Of a DNA stretch of 6,560 bases, positions 1 through 6,456 are shown in pieces; the stretch's first letter is position 1; every line of letters starts with the position of its first letter. The stretch comes from DATKQI01 sp035532755 (GTDB taxonomy: Bacteria > Pseudomonadota > Alphaproteobacteria > Acetobacterales > Acetobacteraceae). The translations under genes were made by a program, and so were the position numbers. The stretch spans positions 1 through 6,560 of the forward strand of contig DATKQI010000210.1 of NCBI GenBank assembly GCA_035532755.1, read 5' to 3'. Under the pieces are notes generated by a model. That model searched no databases. It was not told where the DNA came from and was given only the letters and a program-made list of their open reading frames with translations.

Positions 1-1353
1 GAGATTGCCGGAGCGGCGGAGGTGGACCGGGCGGTGGCCGCCGCCCGCGCCGGCCAGCGCGTGTGGGCGGCGATGACAGGCTCCGCGCGCGGCCGCATCC
101 TCAACCGTGTGGCGGACATCCTGCGCGCGCGCAACGATGAGCTCGCGCGGATCGAGACGCTCGATACCGGCAAGCCGATCCAGGAGACATCCGTCGTCGA
201 TGTGGCATCCGGCGCGGACTGCATCAGCTATTTCGCCGGCCTCGCCGGCGGGCTCGCCGGCGAGCATGTCGATCTCGGCCCCGGCGCGTTCGGCTACACG
301 CGGCGCGAGCCGCTCGGCATCGTCGCCGGCATCGGGGCATGGAACTACCCGTTGCAGATCGCCTGCTGGAAGGCCGCGCCCGCGCTCGCCTGCGGCAATG
401 CGATGATCTTCAAGCCGGCGGAACTCACCCCGCTCACCGCCGTGAAGCTCGCCGAGATCATGGCCGAGGCGGGCGTGCCGGACGGCGTGTTCAACGTGGT
501 GCAGGGCTTCGCCGAAACGGGCCGGCTGCTGACGCGGCATCCGGACATCCGCAAGGTATCCATCACCGGCGAGGTGGGCACCGGGATGAAGGTGATGGCG
601 GATGCGGCCGCCACGCTGAAATACGTGACGCTGGAGCTGGGCGGGAAATCGCCGCTGATCGTGTTCGAGGATGCGGATCTGGACAATGCGGTGTCCGGCG
701 CGCTGCTCGCCAATTTCTACTCCGCCGGGGAGGTGTGTTCGAACGGCACGCGGGTGTTCGTGCACCGGTCCGTGAAGGCGGCGTTCCTGGAGCGGTTGGT
801 CGCGCGGGTGGCGCGGCTCGTGATCGGCGACCCGCTCGATCCGGTCACGCAGATCGGCGCGCTGATCAGCGAAGCGCACATGGAGAAGGTGCTGGGCTAT
901 ATCGCGAAGGGACGGGCGGAGGGCGCGCGGCTCGTGATCGGCGGGGAGCGCGTGACGGATGGCGCCCTTGCGCGCGGCTGCTTCGTGCAGCCGACGATCT
1001 TCGAGGCGTCGTCGGACGACCTCGCGATCGTGCGCGAGGAGATCTTCGGCCCGGTGATGACGGTGCTGGGCTTCGATACCGAGGACGAGGTGATCGCGCG
1101 CGCCAACGCCACCCCGTTCGGCCTCGCCGCCGGCGTGTTCACCCGCGACCTCGCGCGCGGGCACCGCGCGATCGCGCGGCTGGAGGCGGGCACCTGCTGG
1201 ATCAACCACTACAACATCACGCCGATCGAGCTGCCGTTCGGCGGCGTGAAGCTCTCCGGCCTGGGGCGGGAGAACGGGCGCGCGGCGATCGAGCACTATA
1301 CGCAGCTCAAGAGCGTCTATGTCGCGCTGACCGACATCGACGCGCCATACTGA
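1..1353 (+). CDS. betB: Betaine aldehyde dehydrogenase, 5' end outside window
   Basis: NAD(P)-dependent aldehyde dehydrogenase that oxidises betaine aldehyde to glycine betaine, the second step of choline oxidation, in the cytoplasm. The frame is open from base 1, so the GTG at 22 is an internal Val and not the start; 450 residues are visible. By comparison with E. coli BetB (about 490 residues), roughly 40 N-terminal residues are missing. Numbering from base 1, the visible ALDH signatures are GAWNYP with Asn115, FKPAE with the cofactor-contacting Lys138, ITGEVGTG, ELGGKSP with the general base Glu212, GEVCSNGTR with catalytic Cys246, and EEIFGPV with Glu347. The Glu-Cys spacing of 34 equals that of E. 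coli BetB. The ending FGGVKLSGLGREN is typical of BetB. The product is intact where visible. The gene ends 8 nt before betA, so the two are very likely one operon. Another aminoaldehyde dehydrogenase is possible, but betA next door argues for BetB. Confidence 0.95.
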   Translation, partial: EIAGAAEVDRAVAAARAGQRVWAAMTGSARGRILNRVADILRARNDELARIETLDTGKPIQETSVVDVASGADCISYFAGLAGGLAGEHVDLGPGAFGYTRREPLGIVAGIGAWNYPLQIACWKAAPALACGNAMIFKPAELTPLTAVKLAEIMAEAGVPDGVFNVVQGFAETGRLLTRHPDIRKVSITGEVGTGMKVMADAAATLKYVTLELGGKSPLIVFEDADLDNAVSGALLANFYSAGEVCSNGTRVFVHRSVKAAFLERLVARVARLVIGDPLDPVTQIGALISEAHMEKVLGYIAKGRAEGARLVIGGERVTDGALARGCFVQPTIFEASSDDLAIVREEIFGPVMTVLGFDTEDEVIARANATPFGLAAGVFTRDLARGHRAIARLEAGTCWINHYNITPIELPFGGVKLSGLGRENGRAAIEHYTQLKSVYVALTDIDAPY

Positions 1354-1361
1354 ACGCAGAC

Positions 1362-3023
1362 ATGGCAGAGGACGCATTCGACTATGTGATCGTCGGCGCC
1401 GGGTCGGCCGGCTGCGTGCTGGCGTCCCGGCTTTCGGAAGACGGGAAGACGAGTGTGCTCGTGCTGGAAACCGGCGGATCGGACCGTTCGGTGTTCATCC
1501 AGATGCCGAGCGCGCTGTCCATCCCGATGAACATGAAACGCTACAACTGGTTCTACGAGACCGAGCCGGAACCGCATCTGGACGGGCGGCGGATGCATTG
1601 CCCGCGCGGCAAGGTGATCGGCGGATCTTCGTCCATCAACGGCCTTGTGTATGTGCGCGGCAACCCCCTCGATTTCGATCGCTGGGAGGAGGAGGGCGCG
1701 GAAGGCTGGGGCTATCGCCACGTGCTGCCCTATTTCAGGCGTGCCGAAACCCGCGCCGAGGGCGGCGATGCCTATCGTGGCGGCGACGGGCCGCTGCACA
1801 CCAGCTACGGCCCCCTGTCCAACCCGCTCTATCGCGCCTGGATCGAGGCCGCACGGCAGGCGGGCTATCCGCCCACCGAGGACATCAACGGCTTCCAGCA
1901 GGAGGGCTTCGGGCGGATGGACATGACCGTCCGCAACGGCACCCGCTGGAGTGCGGCGAACGCCTATCTGAAGCCGGCGTTGAAGCGGGCGAATCTGTCG
2001 GTGAAATCCCACGCGCTCGCCACCCGCGTGATCTTCGAGGGGCGGCGCGCGGCGGGCGTGCGGTATCGCCAAGGCGGGCAGGAACGCGAGGCGCGAGCCC
2101 GACGGGAGGTGATCCTGGCGGGCGGCCCGATCAATTCGCCGCAACTGCTGATGCTCTCCGGCGTGGGGCCGGAGGCGGAGCTGCGCCGCCAGGGCATCGC
2201 GGTGGTGCAGAACCGGCCGGGCGTGGGGGAGAATCTGCAGGACCATCTGGAGTTCTACTTCCAGATGGCCTGCACGCAGCCGATCACGCTGTTCGCGGCC
2301 CAGAACCCGGTGGCGAAGGCGCTGATCGGGCTGCGCTGGCTGCTGTTCCGCAAGGGCCTTGGCGCGACCAACCATTTCGAGAGCTGCGGCTTCATCCGCA
2401 GCCGCGCGGGGGTGAAATACCCCGATATCCAGTACCATTTCCTGCCACTCGCCGTGTCCTACGACGGCAACTCGCTTGCCACCGAGCATGGGTTCCAGGC
2501 GCATGTCGGCCCCATGCGCTCGAAAAGCCGCGGCTTCGTGCGCCTGCGATCGGCGGACCCGATGGAGAAGCCGCAGATCCGCTTCAACTACATGAGCCAC
2601 CCGGACGACTGGACGGAGATGCGCGCCTGCGTGCGGCTCACGCGCGAGATCTTCGCCCAGCCCGCCTTCGCCCCCTATCGCGGCCGGGAGATCGCCCCCG
2701 GCGCGGACGTGACCACCGATGAGGCGATCGATGCGTTCATCCGCCGAAAGGTGGAAAGCGCCTATCATCCCTCCTGCACCTGCAAGATGGGCCGGGCGGA
2801 CGACCCGATGGCGGTGGTGGATGGGCAGGCGCGGGTGATCGGGGTCGATGGGCTGCGGGTGGTCGATTCCTCGATCATGCCCTCGGTCACCACCGGCAAC
2901 CTCAACGCGCCGACCATCATGATCGGCGAGAAGGCGGCCGACCACATCCTGGGGCGGACGCCGCTCGCGCCCTCCAACGCGCCCATCTATGTGGCGCCGG
3001 ACTGGGAGAGCCGGCAGCGGTGA
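1362..3023 (+). CDS. betA: Choline dehydrogenase (GMC oxidoreductase)
   Basis: FAD-dependent choline dehydrogenase that converts choline to betaine aldehyde, the substrate of the preceding BetB. The family is usually associated with the inner membrane and passes electrons to the respiratory chain. The product has 553 residues, close to the E. coli BetA length of about 556. Visible elements: the N-terminal FAD-binding GAGSAG (Gly12, Gly14, Gly17), GMC signature 1 around residues 83-106 (GGSSSING, then YVRGNP), GMC signature 2 around 254-268 (GGPINSPQ), and a C-terminal catalytic pair of His469 (YHPSCTCKMG) and Asn515 (GNLNAPT). ATG 1362 was chosen because the dinucleotide fold starts six residues later, as in the family. 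No strong ribosome binding site is visible, so it is probably translationally coupled to betB, whose stop lies 8 nt upstream. The frame remains open back to 339 inside betB, but that is only a GC-driven shadow. No signal peptide or membrane segment is seen. Confidence 0.96.
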   Translation: MAEDAFDYVIVGAGSAGCVLASRLSEDGKTSVLVLETGGSDRSVFIQMPSALSIPMNMKRYNWFYETEPEPHLDGRRMHCPRGKVIGGSSSINGLVYVRGNPLDFDRWEEEGAEGWGYRHVLPYFRRAETRAEGGDAYRGGDGPLHTSYGPLSNPLYRAWIEAARQAGYPPTEDINGFQQEGFGRMDMTVRNGTRWSAANAYLKPALKRANLSVKSHALATRVIFEGRRAAGVRYRQGGQEREARARREVILAGGPINSPQLLMLSGVGPEAELRRQGIAVVQNRPGVGENLQDHLEFYFQMACTQPITLFAAQNPVAKALIGLRWLLFRKGLGATNHFESCGFIRSRAGVKYPDIQYHFLPLAVSYDGNSLATEHGFQAHVGPMRSKSRGFVRLRSADPMEKPQIRFNYMSHPDDWTEMRACVRLTREIFAQPAFAPYRGREIAPGADVTTDEAIDAFIRRKVESAYHPSCTCKMGRADDPMAVVDGQARVIGVDGLRVVDSSIMPSVTTGNLNAPTIMIGEKAADHILGRTPLAPSNAPIYVAPDWESRQR

Positions 3024-3091
3024 AGGTGGATAGTGGCATCCGCGCCGGCCGGCGCCTACATTCCGGACAGGAGATTCCGGGATCAGCAGCG
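3024..3091 (+). other. Spacer or N-terminal leader between betA and the first regulator
   Basis: This 68-nt stretch is either the leader of the regulator gene or, if translation starts at GTG 3020, the first codons of a longer protein. Its third-position composition is less GC-biased than the flanking genes, which favours non-coding. It holds a perfect 14-bp palindrome (3042-3055) and a repeated 7-mer ATTCCGG (3060-3066 and 3074-3080). I see no T-tract, so no intrinsic terminator, and no convincing -35/-10 promoter. Confidence 0.5.
3042..3055. repeat. Perfect 14-bp GC palindrome in the spacer
   Basis: GCGCCGGCCGGCGC is its own reverse complement, centred between 3048 and 3049. It has no loop and no following T-run, so it is not a classical terminator. 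It could be an operator for a dimeric regulator, or a chance product of very GC-rich sequence. It lies about 36 nt upstream of the preferred regulator start. Confidence 0.4.
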
Positions 3092-4087
3092 ATGCCCGAT
3101 CATTCCGCACCGGCGAACAAACCAGAGCCCGCCACCCCGGAGGCGATCGGCTTCCTGCTGGTGCCCGATTTCACGCTGATGGCGTTCAGCGCGGCGGTGG
3201 AACCACTGAGGGTGGCGAACCGGCTCTCCGGTGCCACGTTGTACCGGCCGGTGCTGCTCTCGCGCGATGGCGGGCCGGTGCGATCGAGCGGCGGGCAGTT
3301 GATGGCGGTCGATCACGCGCTGGCCGATGCCCCCGCCCTTTCCACCCTCATCCTGTGCGGCGGGATCGACGGCCATGCCTATGACGATCCGGCGAGCTTC
3401 GCCTGGCTGCGCCAACGTGCGGCACGGGGGCTGGAGATCGGCTCGGTCTGCACTGCCAGCCACATCCTGGCCCGCGCCGGGCTGCTCTCCGGCTATCGCT
3501 GCACCGTGCACTGGGAAAACCTGCCGAGCTTTGCCGAAGCCTTCCCGAAGCTGACCGCGACCGGCGAACTGTTCACGATCGACCGCGACCGCTTCACCTG
3601 CGCCGGGGGCACCGCCGCACTCGACCTGATGCTGCACCGGATCGGCCAGCGCCACGGGCGGCGGCTTGCGATCGAGATTGCGGAGCAGTTCCTGCACGAG
3701 ACGATCCGCGCCGGGTCCGTTCTGCAGCACCACGCCGACGAACCCCGACCGCGCGCCGCGCACAGCGAGCTGCTCGACGCGATCGGGCTGATGCAGACCC
3801 ATCTGGAGGCGCCGCTCGCCATCCCCGAGATCGCGGTGCGCGTGGGCGCCACGCGGCGCGGGCTGGAACGGCTGTTCCAGACGGAGCTGCATTGCGCGCC
3901 GGCGCACTATTATCGCGGGCTGCGCCTGCGCGCCGCGCAGCGGCTGCTGTCGCAGACCCGGCTGCCGGTCACGCAGATCGCACTCTCTTGCGGCTTCGCC
4001 TCGCCCACGCATTTCAGCCGGGCTTATCGCGCGCAGTTCGGCATCCCGCCGCGCACCGACAAGGCCGGGCAGAGGGTTCACGCATGA
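3092..4087 (+). CDS. GbdR-like AraC-family regulator with DJ-1/PfpI-type sensor domain
   Basis: Transcription regulator of the GlxA/GbdR type: an N-terminal glutamine-amidotransferase-like (DJ-1/PfpI) ligand domain followed by a C-terminal AraC DNA-binding domain. From ATG 3092 it has 331 residues, a usual family length. The sensor domain covers about residues 18-190, with the nucleophile-elbow motif SVCTAS (Cys120) and TVHWEN (His140), followed by FTIDRDRFTCAGGTA. The AraC domain covers about 224-320, with helix-turn-helix 1 near 242-263 and helix-turn-helix 2 near 291-320 (GFASPTHFSRAY, FGIPP). The overall wording recalls Pseudomonas GbdR, which responds to glycine betaine and dimethylglycine. 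Position right after betBA fits that role, but the ligand is inferred. The start is uncertain. GTG 3020 overlaps the betA stop (GTGA), has GGAG at 3005-3008 and would add 24 residues. ATG 3092 has only AGGAG 18 nt upstream, but is preferred because the extra segment looks non-coding and homology begins later. Confidence 0.88.
   Translation: MPDHSAPANKPEPATPEAIGFLLVPDFTLMAFSAAVEPLRVANRLSGATLYRPVLLSRDGGPVRSSGGQLMAVDHALADAPALSTLILCGGIDGHAYDDPASFAWLRQRAARGLEIGSVCTASHILARAGLLSGYRCTVHWENLPSFAEAFPKLTATGELFTIDRDRFTCAGGTAALDLMLHRIGQRHGRRLAIEIAEQFLHETIRAGSVLQHHADEPRPRAAHSELLDAIGLMQTHLEAPLAIPEIAVRVGATRRGLERLFQTELHCAPAHYYRGLRLRAAQRLLSQTRLPVTQIALSCGFASPTHFSRAYRAQFGIPPRTDKAGQRVHA
4072..4075 (+). promoter_or_regulatory. 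Ribosome binding site for the second regulator
   Basis: GAGG lies 8 nt before ATG 4084, inside the last codons of the first regulator. It supports this ATG as the start and suggests translational coupling of the two regulator genes. Confidence 0.55.
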
Positions 4088-5178
4088 CCGCGCCACTCCC
4101 ACGCGCGCCCGGCCCACCCGCGCGCCCAGCGCTGTCCGTGGGTTTCATCCTGACACGGAACTTTACGCTCACGGCCTTCGCAACCTTCGTGGATGCGCTG
4201 CGCCTCGCGGCCGATGACGGCGACGGCAGCCGCCCGATCCGCTGCCGCTGGCGCGTGATGGGCGCACCGCACCAGACCGCCCGATCGAGCTGCCGGGTGC
4301 GTGTGGGAGAGCTGGAGCCGTTCGAGGACCCGCTGGCGTTCGACTATCTCGTGGTGGTCGGCGGGCTGCTGCATGCCGGGCCGCAGCTGGAAGCCGAGCA
4401 GGTTGGCTATCTGAAGCGCGCGGCCACCGCCGGCGTCACCCTCATCGGTGTGTGCACCGGCAGCTTCGCCTTGTGCCGGGCGGGGCTGATGGACGGGCGG
4501 CGCTGCTGCGTGAGCTGGTTCCATTATCGCGACTTCATCGAGGAGTTCCCGGCGATCGAGCCGGTGGCCGACCGTCTGTTCGTGATCGACGGCGACCGCA
4601 TCACCTGCAGCGGGGGGGCCGGCGTGGCCGATCTGGCGGGCGTGCTGATCGGCCGGCATCTCGGCCGCGCCTCGGCGCAGAAGACCATGCACATCATGCA
4701 GATCGATGCGCCGCGCGGGGCGGAATCCATCCAGCCGCAACCACCGCTCGCCCAGGGGCAGGATGCTGCGGTGCTGAACCCGCAGGTGCGCCGGGCGATG
4801 CTGGCAATGGAGCAGAACCTCTGCGCGCCGCTGTCGATCGAGGCGATCGCCACGCGCCTTGCGGTCAGCACCCGGCAGCTCGAACGGCTGTTCCACAGCG
4901 CGACCGGCATGCGGCCGGGTGCGTGGTATCGCGGTCTGCGACTGCGCTATGCCGACTGGCTGCTCCGCCACAGCGACCGCTCGGTGACCACAATCGCGCT
5001 GGAGGCCGGGTTCGCCGATTGCGCGCATTTCTCCCGCGAGTACCGGCGCATCTTCCGCCAGAGCCCCACGGAAGCGCGGCGCCAGCCGCCGCCGCCTGCC
5101 ACCGGCGCGGTTCCGGCCTTCCTGGACCATCTGCCGCCTGCCCTGCATGCCGAGGCAAGCCAGCGCGTGTTCGACTGA
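4084..5178 (+). CDS. Second AraC-family regulator with DJ-1/PfpI-type domain (GlxA family)
   Basis: Regulator with the same two-domain plan as its upstream neighbour, 364 residues. The DJ-1/PfpI-like domain covers about residues 17-200 and includes YLVVVGG (89-94), the elbow motif GVCTGS with Cys124, and FVIDGDRITCSGG (166-178). The AraC domain covers about 230-328, with helix-turn-helix 1 near 250-272 (LSIEAIATRLAVSTRQLERLF) and helix-turn-helix 2 near 299-328 (IALEAGF, HFSREYRRIF). Where the first regulator has Val-His-Trp, this one has Val143-Ser144-Trp145 followed by Phe-His-Tyr, so the sensor pocket probably differs. After the DNA-binding domain comes a proline-rich tail of about 35 residues, making it longer than usual. 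The ATG overlaps the preceding stop (ATGA), so the two are almost certainly co-transcribed. The divergence suggests an old or separately acquired paralogue. Ligand and targets are unknown; a quaternary amine or amino acid is a guess from context. Confidence 0.9.
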   Translation: MTAPLPRAPGPPARPALSVGFILTRNFTLTAFATFVDALRLAADDGDGSRPIRCRWRVMGAPHQTARSSCRVRVGELEPFEDPLAFDYLVVVGGLLHAGPQLEAEQVGYLKRAATAGVTLIGVCTGSFALCRAGLMDGRRCCVSWFHYRDFIEEFPAIEPVADRLFVIDGDRITCSGGAGVADLAGVLIGRHLGRASAQKTMHIMQIDAPRGAESIQPQPPLAQGQDAAVLNPQVRRAMLAMEQNLCAPLSIEAIATRLAVSTRQLERLFHSATGMRPGAWYRGLRLRYADWLLRHSDRSVTTIALEAGFADCAHFSREYRRIFRQSPTEARRQPPPPATGAVPAFLDHLPPALHAEASQRVFD

Positions 5179-5184
5179 TTTCAG

Positions 5185-6453
5185 CTATCCCCCACGCCTG
5201 AAGCGCTGCGGGCGATAGGGCGCAGGGTCGATCACCGGCGTACTGCCGCCGATCAGGTCGGCGACCAGCCTTCCCGTCATCGCCCCGGCGGACAGGCCGA
5301 TATGGCCGTGGCCATAGGCGTGCAGGATATCCGCGGTGGCCGTGGCCGGGCCGATGCACGGCAGACCGTCGGGGATGGACGGTCGGCGGCCCATCCACAT
5401 GCTGACCCTGTCCGGCGGAAGGTCCCGCGGCAGGCCGGGGAAGCTGCGCAGGGCGTGGCGTTTCAGCGTCTCCGCGCGCCGCCAGTCGGGCGGGGCGTCC
5501 AGCCCGGCAAACTCCACCTGCCCGGCCACGCGCAACCCGCCCCGCAGCGGCGTTTCCACCATGTGCCCGTCGCTCGGCATCACCGGATGGCGCGGGCCGG
5601 ATTCCGGGGAAGCGATCGTCACGTGATAGCCGCGCTCGGTTTCCAGCGGCACCGCATCGCCTGCGGCGGCGGCGAGCGCGCGGGCCCGGGCGCCGGCGGC
5701 AATCACCGCCGCGTCGCAGGCGATTTCACCCCGATCGGTCGTCACCGCGCGCAGCCGCCCGCCCTCGATACGGAAGCCGACGGCCTGTTCATGGCGCAGC
5801 ACCGCCCCGAAAGCCACCGCGCGCGTGGCCAGGGCAGCCACATAGGCGCCCGGGTCGGTGCAGTGGGCGCCATCCTCGACCAGCACGGCGAAGGTGTAAC
5901 GGCGATCGAGCGCGGGTTCGCGCTGGCGCAGCTCATCCTCCGTCAGCTCGATCCAGCGTACGCCCGTGGCGGCGCGGATTCGCCAGCCGTTCGCCTCCGC
6001 CTCGAAATCCGCGCGGGTGGGGAAGATGTAGAGCAGGCCGGTACGCTGGATGAGATCGGCCACGCCGGCCTCCTGCGCAAGACGGAGGTGCCGCTCGGGC
6101 GCGTCCGCGACCAGCGGGCGGAGGGATTGCGCAATGGCTTCCACCTTCGCCCAGGATGATCCGGCACGCAGGAAACGAATGAGCCACGGCAGCAGCCGCG
6201 GCAGGTAGCGCCAGCGGATGGTGAGCGGCCCCAGCGGATCGCGCAGCCACCCCGGCACCTTCCGCCACACCCCCGGCGCGGTGACCGGCAGCACGGATGC
6301 GGTGGATATCCACGCACCGTTGCCGAAACTCGCCGCCTGCACCCCACCCGGCGCCCCGGGATCGAGGATGGTGACGCGATGCCCGTCACGCAGCAGTTCG
6401 AGCGCGCTTGCCGCGCCGACGATGCCGGCGCCGATGACCAGAATGTCAGGCAT
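5185..6453 (-). CDS. DadA-like FAD-dependent amino acid dehydrogenase/oxidase (DAO family)
   Basis: FAD-dependent oxidoreductase of the D-amino acid dehydrogenase/DAO superfamily, 422 residues, a usual length for DadA-like enzymes (about 410-430). The N-terminal FAD motif is VIGAGIVG (Gly8, Gly10, Gly13), with an acidic residue ending the second strand (Asp31). Other marks are SFGNGAWIS (42-50), ERGYHV (273-278), GLRVAGQVEF (306-315), RRPSIPDGLPCIGP (356-369) and the C-terminal FAD-contacting YGHGHIGLSAGAMTG (380-394). No signal peptide is seen; the hydrophobic start is the nucleotide-binding strand. Start ATG 6453 is supported by GAGGAG six nt upstream. It would oxidise an amine substrate such as a D-amino acid, D-hydroxyproline or an N-methyl amino acid; sequence alone cannot choose. 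It converges with the regulators, with only 6 nt between the stop codons, and probably follows another gene on the minus strand. Confidence 0.92.
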   Translation of the reverse strand: MPDILVIGAGIVGAASALELLRDGHRVTILDPGAPGGVQAASFGNGAWISTASVLPVTAPGVWRKVPGWLRDPLGPLTIRWRYLPRLLPWLIRFLRAGSSWAKVEAIAQSLRPLVADAPERHLRLAQEAGVADLIQRTGLLYIFPTRADFEAEANGWRIRAATGVRWIELTEDELRQREPALDRRYTFAVLVEDGAHCTDPGAYVAALATRAVAFGAVLRHEQAVGFRIEGGRLRAVTTDRGEIACDAAVIAAGARARALAAAAGDAVPLETERGYHVTIASPESGPRHPVMPSDGHMVETPLRGGLRVAGQVEFAGLDAPPDWRRAETLKRHALRSFPGLPRDLPPDRVSMWMGRRPSIPDGLPCIGPATATADILHAYGHGHIGLSAGAMTGRLVADLIGGSTPVIDPAPYRPQRFRRGG

Positions 6454-6456
6454 GGC

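Noticed and set aside
22..24. GTG as the start codon of betB
   Set aside because: The frame is open to base 1, and the residues before it continue the BetB homology. The family needs about 40 more N-terminal residues, so this is an internal Val codon.
241..264. Repeated CTCGCCGGCG (241-250, 253-262) with a palindromic CTCGCCGGCGAG in betB
   Set aside because: It encodes a Leu-Ala-Gly repeat inside a well-conserved enzyme and is explained by codon bias for GCC/GGC; no sign of a regulatory or mobile element.
339..1361. In-frame open extension upstream of betA through betB, suggesting a fused or longer BetA
   Set aside because: The betA start at 1362 aligns with the family start. The upstream translation is Arg/Gly-rich shadow sequence of betB, whose own frame has full ALDH motifs.
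1317..3110. A 597-codon open frame on the minus strand covering all of betA
   Set aside because: It is antisense to a gene with clear GMC signatures. Its translation is His/Arg/Ala-rich with no recognisable domain, as expected for a shadow frame in GC-rich DNA.
3083..5148. Long minus-strand open frames opposite both regulators
   Set aside because: Both overlap genes with clear DJ-1/AraC domain motifs. Their translations are low-complexity Arg/Ala/Gly-rich shadows without domain signatures.
5302..6159. A 285-codon plus-strand open frame opposite the DAO gene
   Set aside because: The minus strand carries the conserved FAD protein with a strong ribosome binding site. The plus-strand frame is Arg/Gly/His-rich and starts inside it.
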